Positions 1 to 12,600 of a stretch of DNA of 64,000 bases are shown piece by piece (position 1 is the first letter of the stretch; each line of letters starts with the position of its first letter). The DNA is from Embiotoca jacksoni (Eukaryota > Chordata > Actinopteri > Embiotocidae): NCBI GenBank assembly GCA_022577435.1, contig JAKOON010000085.1:67001-131000 (forward strand), written 5' to 3'. A program made the position numbers and the translations under genes. The notes under the pieces are model-generated. The model saw nothing but the letters and a program-made list of their open reading frames with translations. It ran no database searches and was not told the DNA's origin.

Positions 1-1960
1 CCGTTCAGAAAAAAGCTTCTGGAAAATGAGTTTGGTTTGTGTTTGTGTTTGTGGTTGTTTTTGTTTTTGTTGTTAACACCTGCAGTTCAGAGCTCATCTA
101 AACCCTTTCTACACTTTTCCACCTTAAAAACAAAATTCCATTCAAACTAGTTTTGATAGATTTTTTTTTATGCTCATTATATGTCATGACTGTGTCAAAG
201 TTTTGAAAACGGGTTCTCAGCCATTATCTTCTGTTGAAGGTTTGTTTGGAAGCGTCTTATAAAACCTGAAAGTAGGTTTGTGCAAAATTTGTATTCCAGA
301 TTTTTGTTTTTGGTTCATTAAGGACCCAATAATCATTTTAGACCATTTCAATTACTTTGTTTTGTCCACCAGTCATTAGAAATACAGTACAGACATATTT
401 CATCTGATTACAACCATCACTGATCTGTATCGATCCATGACAAGAAATCTGATCCTGCTTTGTGTAATGTGGTGGTGGTCACACGTGTAATCCAATTAAA
501 GCCAATATGTTCTCTTATTTTATTATATATTATTCTTTTATTTAAATGGGATTTATTTACAATGATGTTGATCAAGAGACGACACTTGGACTAGTTCCTC
601 ACTCAAGTTATTAACATGTCCGCTCTACGTTCAGTTTGTGAACAGTTTCTGTAAATGACAAATGTTTTAATAAAACATCAAAAGTGCCTTTCTTTAAGAA
701 GAAAAACCAGTCTGGTGATTATCGTGTAAACACAACACAATAACATGAAGGAACTGCAAAAGGAAATTAGTTCTTGTACTGTACATGACGAGTGAACGGA
801 TGACTTGTATTCAGTCTTCCTGCCCACACAGCTTTTCTGTAGGAGGACATGAATTCTCTGATCTGCCTGACCCTTCAAGATGAAGTACTTCCTCTTTAAA
901 AGGTCTTTGTGGGTGCCGTTTGCTGTAATATTCATGTTTTCCAGAGAAAGGAATGTTTCTTTGTGGATTATTTTCTGTCACATTCTGTGGGTTGAGATTG
1001 TGCGTCTTCAGCTGGGATGCAGGTGATGTTTGTGTAAAAGTGTGACTGAGTAGCAGCTCTGGATGAGGACAAAACACATTTTGACATTTTATCTGTTCAG
1101 ATTGCAGCTCTAAATCACTTCAAGTCAAAAGAAACAATAAGACATAATTTATTGAAGGAAATATATCTGATGATGTTGAGACAACAACAACTTCAAATTA
1201 AAATAAAATAATCAGTAAATAATAAAAGTCCAGTTTTGCTGCGTTCCTGCTCATGTCGGTGTGTAGCGGTCGAGAGAGAGCAGATATCAGTGCAGAGAGA
1301 GATTGAAACTTAAAAAGAAGAATTATAGCACAGAGGCTGAGATGAGCTCCGAACATTCATAGAGTCTCTGAAAACTCGCCCTGCTGAGAGGGGAAATAAG
1401 AGCAGATGCAGAACTTCATTTGTGGAAGTGAATATCCTGGAGTTAAATCAGAGAGGGAGATTTATTGTCTCAGTTAAACTCCAGCTTGTGATCAGGGAGA
1501 CTCTTTAGTGGAGTAATTTTAGTGTTCACTCTGAGGAGCACGATTCAAAGCTCCTCCTGGAGGTCACTGTGCAGCGTTGTGGCCGTATTAGCATTTCCCA
1601 GCATGCCTTCATTATTTATTTCTAACTTCTGACAATAACACACAGAACACACAGATAACATAAGACAGTATGATGGACAGGTGAACCAGCACCTCCTTAT
1701 CGGGTTTGACCTCGGACATGTGCAACGTGAATTTTATACCTGAGGGCGAAGGGGAACCTAAAACAGTGGGATAGGGTTAGGGTTGGTGGGGATTTAACCG
1801 CAACATTTCTTCTTCTGTGGGTAAAACTAGTGATGATTCAAATTAACATCAGCCTCTCCTTCAGCTTCCTGTCATCACAATCCTCCTAAAGAACCGACAA
1901 CCAACTCCCATGAGCCGCCGCTAGGTGATTCTGATGTTTCCAGAGGGTGATGTCCATCCA
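1..1960. other. Intergenic, no gene recognised
   Basis: Only short unconvincing open frames occur here. The sequence is AT-rich and unique-looking, with no clear exon, RNA gene or intact transposon. A possible AATAAA at about 668 could belong to an upstream transcript, but nothing else supports one. Confidence 0.5.
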
Positions 1961-1965
1961 CAGAC

Positions 1966-2550
1966 TAGATGTAAAAGTGGACGAAAAATGGTTCCAATGC
2001 AGAAGTGTCTTCAGCTGCAATACCAGCGAGTGCCACTAGAGGTCGGCTCCAAAAAGCCTCCGGCTCCATAGACTCCCATTCAACTTCTCTCATCAAATCC
2101 AGAGTGAATAAAATGTGTCCATCAGTTATCTCGGTGTTGTTAGCTAAAGTCACTCCTTCTTATTAGTTTTCTGGAGGTCCATCTGAAAATAATCCCTCAT
2201 TCATTAGAAAAGAAGATTCAAGAAGACCTGTTTTGGGGGGCGTGTCTGTTTGATTGACAGGCCTGTGGTGCAGTCAGGTTACAGCTATCGGTGGGCGGGA
2301 CGTAGTATCATCAGGTTTCCAATCAGATCGGTCAGATCCACCTCTGGCTCCTCCCCCAGCTCGTCCAAATATGGTCACTTCCTGCTCCAAACTGCTCCGA
2401 ACTAACAAGATGGTGACGGACAGAATCTGAACTGGAGGATTCATAACGTTCACAAACCAACGATGACATCACTGATGGTTGATGACCTCACTGATGGTTG
2501 ATGACATCACTGATGGATGATGACATCACTGATGGTTGATGATCGGTTCA
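1966..2550 (+). repeat. Dispersed repeat family R1, copy 1
   Basis: This segment shares long, nearly identical stretches with 29150-29530 (same orientation) and with the reverse complement of 12480-12835. Shared landmarks include a GGGCGTGTCTGTTTGATTGA block, a GTGGGCGGGACGTAGTAT block and the stretch ending in a sequence like GAACTGGAGGATTCATAA. A short tandem array of about 22 bp (GATGACATCACTGATGG plus spacer, about four units) follows at 2462-2540. No coding capacity or terminal inverted repeat was identified, so the class is unknown. It is probably a non-autonomous interspersed element. Confidence 0.7.
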
Positions 2551-3084
2551 AACTAAATAAAAATGAGATTATCAATAAGGTCAGTTAACCAAAGTTAAGC
2601 AGCAGGAAAATGATGACGTTTTTTAATGTGAACACTTTGAGTTACGTTGTAAATTTAATGATCTCATGTTGGAGTCTGTAATAGATACATTGGTTGTTCA
2701 GAAAGTGCTAAAAACACTGTTCTTGCATCTGCAGGTCTACAAACTACTCCAGTTTCAGGCTTACATGGTGATATCACTAATGTTCACGTACCAGTGATGA
2801 TGTTGGTCAAGAGATGACACTCTAAATACTTCCTCATGAAGGTTTATTCTGGTCACTGTTCACATGCAACAGGAACCGTCCCAGAGATTTGTGGTTCAGT
2901 CCAACTATTTTGTTGATTTTAGTGAAAAGAAGTAAACAGTAAGCAAAGTTCAGAAGTTCACCATCTTCAGATGTTAATCGACTGTTGGTGTCTATTTCAT
3001 CCACGACTGATGGAGAAAATCAAACATTTATAATGTAAATATGTCTATTTATGTTTTATATCTCTATTTATGTCTGTCTGTTTA

Positions 3085-3185
3085 GGAGGTTTTTTGGACG
3101 CTGAGAGCGAAGCTATAACCGGAGTCAAATTCCTTGTATGTGTAAACATACATGGCCAATAAAGTGATTCTGATTGTGATTGTTG
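3085..3185 (+). repeat. LINE-like 3'-tail remnant
   Basis: The stretch runs AAATTCCTTGTATGTGTAAA, then a variant of GGCCAATAAAGTGATTCTGA, and ends in GATTGT-type short repeats. This resembles the 3' ends of many fish LINE copies, which finish with AATAAAG plus simple repeats. Only about 100 bp is present and no reverse-transcriptase sequence is adjacent. The assignment rests on recall of the tail type. Confidence 0.45.
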
Positions 3186-3716
3186 GTGTAAAAGTGTGTC
3201 AGTACTTAGAGCATATGTACATTTACATCATTCATTTTTCTATTCTAATATACAATCATAGGAGCTAAAGTCGATCAGAGAAATATCCTGATAACGACGT
3301 TTACACCTCAGAGCTGAGCTGTGGTTTGAGGAAATACTTTTCACACTGAAGTTGTGCATCTGATGAGGAGATGAGGAGAGTCGAAGCTCATTCAGCTCTC
3401 AGCGAGGAGATCTGCACGTTGACACATCACAAGACTGCAGAGAATCTTTGTTTTATTCTTCTGACCAATCACAGCGTTCCTCTCATCTGCTGTTCTGAAA
3501 CAAGCTCATCAGACTTTTATCGTGTTTTCTTTTGTGAAAAAGAAACTTTGAATTGCTATAGACAGCCAACATAAAAAAGGCTGAGACTCAAAACCTTCAG
3601 GTCAGTGGTGGGAAGATGGAACAGAAACATCTTACAGTGTTTTCTCCTGTTGCTCCAGTGATACAATTAATCAGCTCATTCATGCTGCAAAGCAAACAAT
3701 CTTTGCCTGTCTGTAA

Positions 3717-3772
3717 GAACAGACCCCTCGGGGATTAATAAAGTAACTACCTAACCTAACCTAACCTAAGAA
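3717..3772 (+). repeat. LINE 3' tail, severely 5'-truncated, with CCTAA repeats
   Basis: CCCCTCGGGGATTAATAAAG followed by TAACTACC and three CCTAA units matches the 3' end of the reverse-transcriptase element at 48172-50527, which lies on the other strand. It is a 5'-truncated insertion of the same family. The CCTAA pentamers are the element's own tail and are not telomeric sequence. Confidence 0.65.
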
Positions 3773-4684
3773 CCAGTTTCCACCAGCAGTGTGTTTGAGC
3801 CACTTTCAGACTGACGGCATTCTTGGTTACACTTGTTGTCAACATGACAAGTGAAAAAAGTTTGAAAAATGAAAGGTGAGAGTTGGAGAGTTTAAATCCC
3901 GCCTCCTTCCTAGATTCCTGCACGACGTGGGCTTGGACGTCAGGCGAGTGACAGAAATGATCAGATCCAGTCCTCAATTCCATCTCCGAAAAGGTGCGTT
4001 GCGGTTCAACAGGTGCGCCGCTCGGTCTCACGCTATCCTGCCGATTGACAGCTGCTGACGTTAACGATCAATCAGTCAGTAAACGAAAGAAAGATAAAGA
4101 ATGCTGGGCAGCAAAGTGTGACGGCCAAATTCTAAAGAAGGTTATCTGAAACAATTTATGACGTGGAAGTGAAGCAGAAACAAGCAGTGACTTTTGTTCC
4201 AGAAGAATCAGATCCTTCAAAGTGTCCTGAACTGTTACTGACTTCTAGGTCTCTGGTTTTATCCACTCGACACCTTTTCAATCAAAGAAGTTACAGTCAT
4301 CCGCTCTTTTATAACACAAGAAAACAAACATCTTTCGTTATTGTTAATAAACCATTCAAACAAACCATCCAAAGCGTTCCCTCATTTCAAATGTCAAACT
4401 TTTCCGTAAAATTTGTCCTCCAGGTCAATTTGCTTCCTGCTTCTGCGTTTTATTTGTTTATTGAACTGTCATATCGTCTGTCAAAAAAAAAATAATCTGA
4501 TTGATGAGAACAGAAGCTTTCTGCTCCTCCTTCAGTGTCTGAACCCCATCAGAGACATTCAGGTGAACTGGACCTCACCTAACCTGACAAACACGTTCAC
4601 GTTTCCATTTCAAGTTTAAAAAAAATCAGCACAATTAAAATCTAAAAATAAACACAAAGAAGGTGGTGTATAATTCAGTACAGT

Positions 4685-5110
4685 CTCTAAAGGTCAAAGG
4701 TCAGGGTCACTACAACATCACGTCCATTCAGTTCTCGTGAACTCAATATCTCAAGAACGCCTCAAAGGAATTTCTTTAAATATGGCACAAACACTCACTT
4801 GAACTCAAAGATAAACTTTCTAGAGTTTGGTGGCTAAAGGTCAAAGGTCACTGTAATTACTCAAGAAGTCATGCGCTAATTTTGACAGAATTTCACAAAA
4901 ATGACAAAAATCAAACAGAATAAAGTTATGAAGTGATTCATTTCATATCCAAAAGGTCAAAGGTCAACTTCACTGGGAACTGTATAGCTCTTCTGTGGGT
5001 TATAGGTGTGTGTGAAGCATCCATGTTTTAGTATTTGTAGTTGACAGAATTTTCAAATTAACAGCCGTCCTTTCAAATTAAGTTTTCATTTCAAATTAAA
5101 AGTTTTCATT
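4685..5110. repeat. Interspersed repeat with three DR1 motifs
   Basis: The segment repeats a module containing AGGTCAAAGGTCA (4691-4703, 4838-4850, 4954-4966) and phrases such as CTCAAGAACGCCTCAAAGGA that I associate with a common fish repeat. Each 13-mer is a perfect direct repeat of AGGTCA with a 1-bp spacer (DR1), the consensus for HNF4 or RXR heterodimers. It ends about 1.5 kb upstream of the ZP-gene ATG. Function is unproven, because the motif is part of the repeat itself. Confidence 0.55.
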
Positions 5111-5870
5111 TCAAATTAAAGCCCTCTAGTGTAGACAGATTCGACATCTAATAGAAATACGTAAAGTTGTTTTAAATTCAAAACAAGTGCCAATACAAGT
5201 GGATTAGATCTCACTGTCTATATTTGGTGCATATATATCAATTACCTGTTCAATTGTGTATTTCTTATTTCTCATATATAATTCCTCATGTTGTATTTCT
5301 TCCATCTCTATTTTTCTTTTTGTGAGAGGTTCGTCTCCTCTCTTGAAATAGGTTTCATTTCTGTTAACTGCTTTCATGCTGTTGTACGTGTGTGAAAATG
5401 TAAAAAGAAAAGTGCTCAGGTCAAATTAACTCAGGGTTCAATGCACCTGCATGAATGTGGACAACACCATCTACATGAGTGAGATGCTGTGAAGAGAGAA
5501 AGAGAAAGAGAAAGTAAGAGGCTCCTTAATACCTCTTTGTCACACAATGTCATCGTTGTGTGAAAAGAGGTGTGTTATTGTTGTAAATACCATCTGACTT
5601 ATGCACTTGCCTGAAACTATTGCTGTCACTGAAATAATCCTTTATTGGCATTGCAACAGATTTTATATTCATACTTGTTGAACTGAAAACAGGAACCAAA
5701 ATAAAGACGAACCAAATAAAATATTTTTTTGAGCATTAAAATTTAAAGAAATGTAGATCAGAAATATTTATTCTACTTACCTTTTAATGAAATCGTCTGT
5801 CTTTAAAATAGTTTGGGTGGAATTGAGTACAAAATATTATGTAGTGAAAAATAATGTCATATAGTGACTT
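5111..5870. other. Intergenic, AT-rich, nothing recognised
   Basis: AT-rich unique-looking sequence with a short AGAGAAAG-type purine run at about 5495-5515. No exon, RNA gene or mobile element could be supported. Confidence 0.5.
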
Positions 5871-5872
5871 TA

Positions 5873-6150
5873 GGGTGGCACAGTGGTGCAGTGGTTAGCA
5901 TTGTCGCCTCACAGTGAAAAAGTCCTGGGTTCAAATCCAGGCCTGGGCATTTCTGTGCAAAGTTTGCATGTTCTCCTTGTGCCTGCATGGGTTCTCTCCA
6001 GGTACTCCAGTTTCCTCCCAACATCCAGAAACATGCGTTTCAGGTTAATTGGTGGTTCTACAAATTGTCCTTAGATGTGCATGAATGGTCTTTGTTTCCA
6101 TTTGTCTCTGTGATGGACTGATGTCCAAAGTGGGCTGGGATAGGCTCCAC
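5873..6150 (+). repeat. tRNA-derived SINE-like repeat, copy 1
   Basis: The head carries an A-box-like TGGTGCAGTGG (5884-5894) and a B-box-like GGTTCAAATCC (5928-5938), the layout of a pol III promoter in a tRNA-derived SINE. The body has the widespread phrases AGTTTGCATGTTCTCC and TTTCCTCCCA. It matches 16687-16870 over the first 170-180 bp but ends differently, in a GGGCTGGGATAGGCTCCA block. The B box departs from GGTTCGANTCC at one base. It lies about 350 bp upstream of the ZP-gene ATG. Confidence 0.65.
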
Positions 6151-6425
6151 CTTAATTATACAATACAACAATTGTGCTTTAGGTTTTGTTTTCCTGGCAT
6201 TTCTGAGTGATAGAAATAAGTCTCCGTGCTGCCAGAAATAACAGTTCCATTGTACTGGTATATGCTGTTGTTGAACTTGATCAAACATTTACCGTATCAA
6301 GTGCTTTCACTTCATTGTATTTGTGCGCTTAAACCAGTTCTGCAGCTGCTCCTTTGTTCTACAACATGGTGTGCATACCATCACACTTATCAGAAGTGCA
6401 ACCAGCTTCTCCACCCAGGGGAGCC

Positions 6426-6433
6426 TATTTAAG
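6426..6433 (+). promoter_or_regulatory. TATA-like box of the ZP-domain gene
   Basis: TATTTAAG lies 61 bp upstream of the start codon at 6494. A transcript starting about 30 bp downstream would have a short 5' leader of roughly 35 nt. No upstream non-coding exon is needed to explain the first coding exon. Promoter use is inferred from position only. Confidence 0.5.
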
Positions 6434-6493
6434 GATGCTGCAGGTGGATGTGAGCAGCAGAGAATCTGGAGATAGATGTGAATCTGGAGTGCG

Positions 6494-6616
6494 ATGGCTT
6501 CTACACCGGTGCTCCTGCTTCAGCTGGTCCTGGTCTCAGTGGCGTCTGCGTCACACAACTTTGGGGGAAGCGTGACCTTCACTTACAAAGGAAGGAATCA
6601 GGATGGAACATACAGG
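6494..6616 (+). CDS. ZP gene exon 1: signal peptide
   Basis: This exon encodes 41 residues starting MASTPVLLLQLVLVSVASA, a typical hydrophobic signal with small residues before cleavage. The mature protein would begin SHNFGG. The donor is AGG|GTGAGA and the exon ends in phase 0. Confidence 0.85.
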
Positions 6617-9600
6617 GTGAGAAACAACACTTATTTCATGATTTATACTTTACTTATATACTTTCTTAAATATTCTTATATCTTGCTTTATCTCAGCATG
6701 TTTGAGCACAGTGAAAAACGTACATGAAATATATGATTATTTTATATTATAACATTGTTTATTATTACACATCCTCCTTTCCCAACACTGATATTGCATC
6801 CGTGTTTGATGCATGCTTGTATGTTTTACAGTTTCTACAAAATAAAACTTGAGTGAAACCTAAATTATTTAATGTTACATCATAGTTTCTTCAATGCTTA
6901 CATGTACAACCATGTTTCTGAAAAAGTTGGGACGCTGTGTAAAATGTAAATAAAAACTGAATGCAATGATTTACAAATCACATAAACCCATATATAATTG
7001 CAAATAGACCAAAAACAACATATCAAATGTTGAAATTTTATTGTTTCATAAAAATATTTGCTCTTGCTTTAGAATAGAAAGATATACATACAGTCAAATC
7101 TAACCATTATTCTACAGTATAATTTACTTCATATGATTTCTTATTATGCACCATCTTACCTTTATTTTTCTGTCTCAGCTTGTATTATTTCTAATGATTA
7201 TTATCCACTGAGTGGCTGCACACATACAGTATTTTTCAGTAGTAGTAGTTTCAACCTGCATCTTTTTCTCCAGGTGGACATCCGCAACAGGGCGACCTTC
7301 GATGGGTGTCAGTTCTCCCACTCCTATAATTGTTGGCACGGTGACTGTGGCAGAAACACACGATACCAGAGAAGCGTCATTGACAAGAGCACCAACGCTC
7401 CAATATCCAACAGAGAGTGGTGTGAAACTGAAACGGTGAACACAAGGAACGTCCAGAGTGACAAACCTTTTCAAATGAGGTGGGCATTATTTCACATCAA
7501 TGACGGCTGCTGGTTTTAACTTGTGTTCATTGAGTCATCCAGTTGTACTCTTGTTTGTTGTGGTTGTGCTGATCATAAAAGCCGTCAGGAGAAGTGTTTA
7601 AAGCCAAGTCTTCTCTCCCCACATACAGGGCAGCTAGCTGCTGCTGGATCCAGACACGTAACTGGGTTAATGGTTGGAGATTGAGCACTCTTGTGGATTT
7701 GGGAAAAAGATCTGACACCAGAGAGCCAAACAGATCCCCTGACATTGCCATCCTACCTTTCCTCAGGTAAACCTCCTGATGTCTGCACGAAACTCTTCGC
7801 CTCCAAGCTTCAATCTTTACAATTTGAAACTCTCCCTCTGTGGCAAAGATTTGCTTTTCTCCAACAAAAAATAGAATAAACCACTTTCTTTTCCTCTTTT
7901 GATAAAGAATAACATTCGATCCTGTAATACACCTGTCAGTCTTCACCAGCAGAGGGTTAGGGTGACATGTTGCCTCGCCTAGGTGTGAAAAAGCTTGTGA
8001 TTAAAACAAAACTACTTGGTCCACATGGATTTCTCACAGACTCAAAAAAAATCCAAAATATTACAGTTATTTCTGGTCAGTGCAGAATGATTAGAGACAA
8101 CAGTACCATGGTGAAAGTTCTACACAACAAAGGCCCAAATTCCCCCCTTGGCCCAGTCACCTGGTGCTCCCCCTCCATTTAGTGCATAGGGTCAGGTGTC
8201 CCGCTTCTTTAGGGATCAAAGGTTGGTGGTCATCTGGAATTCCATCTGGGCCTCCAGACAGAACGCTTTCAGATGCAGACTCTAAACAGAGTGGTGGAAG
8301 AATACTTTAGAGAATACTAGAGGACATAATTATGAGATCTGGATCTTGTAATTATGAGATTAGGATTTCAACTGTGAGAAAAATTAAGGTTTAAAAGCCT
8401 GCTGCCACTAACGTTGGCTACTACGGTAAAGTCCCAAAGGTATTGTCAGATTTGAATTTCCCGAATCAATAACTCAATAACTAAACGTTGATAAAACCCA
8501 ACCGACGGATCCTTCCCATTGCAGGGAGGTAGTTAATTACAAGAAGCCCTACTCGGAGCGAGACAAATCCCATTGTCTGTGTGGGGTGTCCCGTTTCCTT
8601 AGTTTAGGATTGAAAGCCTTTTACCCTTGTAGCTCCGTTCTGAAGGACCACGAGCCAGTAGAGGGCGCTCCTAAACGAGTGCTAGTGCCACGGGATGGGA
8701 AATGGGTCCTGACATGTACGTGTACTACATGTGTGTGGAAAACTTTTGTTCTTCGTCACATGACCTCCTTGTTGAACTCGGTCACACGTGTGGTACTTTC
8801 CAATCCTATGGTGATGCAAAATGCATACAGCATACCACCAGCAGCATAGCACTCCTGACCCGTGTTCCTCCTTGACTTTCCTTTCCTTGTTTTTCATGTC
8901 TAGCTCACCAGACCACCATGTTTTCATTCTACTGTCTATTTCTAACTAACGTTCCTGTTCCTCCTCAAGAGTTCCTCAGAACTGCCCACGGACATACAAG
9001 CTGATGTCTATTGATCCTGATGGCGACAAGGTCCGATGCAGATATGGAAATGTTGTCGGTACCGAGTGCAGTAGGTGCGACCGACCCTCCGGCTTCCAGC
9101 TAGATCAGGTGAGCTGAACACTTCGTTTCCTACATCGTACATAAAGGGGCGGATGCTTTGCCTCACCTAATGACCAAACCTCCACACTGATAGGGCTCGT
9201 GCACGCTACACTACCGCTCCTCCACTGCCAACTCCAGAGTTTATGGATTTGAGATGGTGGTCGAGGACTTCCCGCGACAGCACATCAATCTGTCCTACGC
9301 AGATGGATCCCAATCCCATAGGTCCCCACTGACTTCCAGGAGGAAGAGACAAGTTACAAGCACCTGGTGGTGGACCACCAGACCCACCACCACAACCACC
9401 ACCACTCCAACCCCATGGTGGACCACCACAACCACCACCACTCCAACCCCATGGTGGACCACCAGACCCACCACCACAACCACTCCAACCCCATGGTGGA
9501 CCACCAGACCCACCACCACCACCACCACCACTCCAACCCCATGGTGGACCACCACAACCACCACCACTCCAACCCCATGGTGGACCACCAGACCCACCAC

Positions 9601-12600
9601 CACAACCACCACCACTCCAACTCCATGGTGGACCACCAGACCCACCACCACAACCACTCCAACCCCATGGTGGACCACCAGACCCACCACCACAACCACT
9701 CCAACCCCATGGTGGACCACCAGACCCACCACCACCACCACTCCAACCCCATGGTGGACCACCACAACCACCACCACTCCAACCCCATGGTGGACCACCA
9801 GACCCACCACCACAACCACCACCACTCCAACCCCATGGTGGACCACCAGACCCACCACCACAACCACTCCAACCCCATGGTGGACCACCACAACCACCAC
9901 CACTCCAACCCCATGGTGGACCACCAGACCCACCACCACAACCACCACCACTCCAACCCCATGGTGGACCACCAGACCCACCACCACAACCACTCCAACC
10001 CCATGGTGGACCACCAGACCCGCCACCACACCCACCACCATGCCCATCCCCAACTTTGGAACCACCACTGCTCCTCTCAGTAAACTACCACTGCAGTTCT
10101 CTTTACTTGGTAAGGAAGATTTTACTTTTATATCTGACTATATTTTTTAATGTGGCAATCAAGCTCACAAAAACCTGCAGAGGGTTGAAACTTTCAGGCA
10201 TGTTGCATCCGTGGCAGCATATTAACGTAAAGTTAGACATTTTCATAATTGTTTAAGCCATCTGCTCCAGAGAAGTTTCACCACAAGCTAATTGTTTAAA
10301 AACTATTCGGATGTTTAATGTTAATTTTATTTATTCCATTAACAGCTTTGTGATTATACATTTTCAACCTATGAAGAAACATCCTTCTGTTTATCTAAAC
10401 AACTTCAATCAATACTTTGGAAGAAACGTGCCTTTTACTGGGCAGTGACTTCTTCAGTGACCCAAAACTCAACACCCACAACTTCTGGATAGAAATACTG
10501 CGAACAATTTGACTTTATTTTCAACATTTCGATTTTATCCTCGAACTCTTTATTCGCGGCCTTTTCCATTTTATTTTTGATATTTCAACTTTAGTCTCGC
10601 CATTTATGACTTTTTTCTCAATAAGGCTTATATATATATATTTAGACGTTTTCAGCTTTATTCTCGACCCTCCCACTTTATTCTTGAATCCAAAATTTTA
10701 AATCTTTTTATCCCTTTTATGTTTTTTTCCCTAATGTGGCATAAAGATTCCGTCGTAGTCGACAGCAGCACAGTGACAGATTCGTCATTGTTGTTGAATA
10801 CATATTTGATTTTAAACATTGCCTTTTTTTTTTTAAAATCCAGTGGATCCACCGGCTCCCTCTTGTCAGGAGGGACTGTACTTGCCAAAGTTTGTGAGCC
10901 CAACACCTGCAGATGGAGACCGCATTCTGGCAGAGGTCAACAAAGAGCTGGAGATCAGAGTCAAAGCACAAGCGACATACGCAACGTAAGTGGAGCGAGC
11001 TCGATTAATGAGATCTGGTAGCAGAATATGATCATTTCAGTGAGTAGGACGACATCAGTAACCACGAGGAAATCTCTGTTTTTTTCTTTCATGCAGAATC
11101 CAAGGTATCATCATCAGTGGGCCGACGAACATCACCAAGCACAAGACCACACATAACGAGTTTGTCATTAAGTGGACACCCACCGCAGACGACCTGGGGG
11201 ATCATTTCCCAGTGTGCTTTGCTGTTGAAGCAGTGACAGGGTGAGCCTGCGTTTCTTTTCCTCTGTGACAGATTTACTTTGTGTTGACACAGGATTTGAC
11301 TGTTTTCATATTTTGCAGGTCAGCTGCAACAAACCTTCAAACCACGACCAATAACCACCACCAACATTATCACTTCACTCCGACTTCACAGTGAGTGACC
11401 CTCCACTGTTTGGTGAAAATACACCTCAGAGCAAAAAAAAAGTAGAGGCCACTAATAATTAAGCTGCCAAGATTTAAACATTGAACTTCATATTTGACAT
11501 AACCCTAACCCTTATAAATTAAAAGAATTACAACATCAACAAATAACACAACAAATGTCAGTAAATTTGGATTAACCTGAAACTGAAGAGGAAATGTTTG
11601 CTAAGAGGTGTGTAAATCAGCCTAAATCAGTGAGTTAAAGTCTTAAATCAGTGATTATTAATGCTTTTTCAGGTCTGGCATCTATCAGTCCGAGATGAGA
11701 TGTGTTCTGGTGGACGTTGGAAAGAAGGAAAGTGAGTCTAAAGCCTACTTAATGTCAACATTAGCCCTGTTAAAAGTCTATACTGCAGTGCCAAATATCA
11801 GCCATAGTGGCAGTATTGCAAATTCTTTGAAAGTAATATACATTGTCCTTTGTACGGTGTTGTGGTTACCATGGCTACAAAACAAAATTCCAAACCGTTC
11901 ATTCTACGAAAAAATATTTCCGTACACAAAAATACCATCCTTCAAGACACACGACTCTTTATTCATATCAACATACTAAGAAACACCTGAACAGAAAGTT
12001 CCCTATCTTTCTGCTGTAAACACGACTTGAAGCTGCATTAAGCAAACTTTGACCACTAGAGGGCAGAAAGACTTAAAAACACACCTGATAGCAGATACAA
12101 ACCATAGACTGTATATACAAATAAACATAATCTTCAGGTCTGAACAGTGAATACAATGCAGAAGTGCCTTAAAGTGTAATACCAATGAGGACCACTAGGG
12201 ACTGTCTCCATAGACTCCATCCGTAGTACCACTGAGGACCACCAGGGGCTGTCTCCATAGACTCCATCTGTAGTACCACTGAGGACCACGAGGGGATGTC
12301 TCCATAGACTCCATCCAGATGGTGGGGCTTCATCAGTCAGATCCGGCCTTTGCTCTTCCCCATCTCCTCCAAATATGGTCACTCCTGGGTTAAAAAAAAA
12401 CAAGTTGGCGACTGCCGAAATGTCATACTGAAAGCTTCATAACGGCAGCTCACCAACCAGTGGGTGATGTCACGGTGGGTTGTCACCAACCATCAACCAT
12501 CAGTGAGGTCATCATCCATCAGTGATGTCATCATCCATCAGGGATGTCATCAACCATCAGTGATATCATTGTTGGTTTGTGAACGTTATGAATCCTCCAG

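Larger units (their letters stand above)
2560..4670. other. Intergenic, mostly unrecognised
   Basis: No supported gene. The stretch contains two apparent LINE 3'-tail remnants, listed separately, and otherwise unique-looking sequence. The short open frames around 3371-3574 and 4163-4619 have no recognisable domain. Confidence 0.45.

Noticed and set aside
3745..3772. Interstitial telomere repeats
   Set aside because: The repeat is CCTAA, not CCCTAA, and it is the 3' tail of a truncated LINE.
9295..10068. 257-codon minus-strand frame and Trp-rich shadow frames
   Set aside because: These are antisense or shifted readings of the coding repeat in ZP exon 4; the + frame continues into supported exons.
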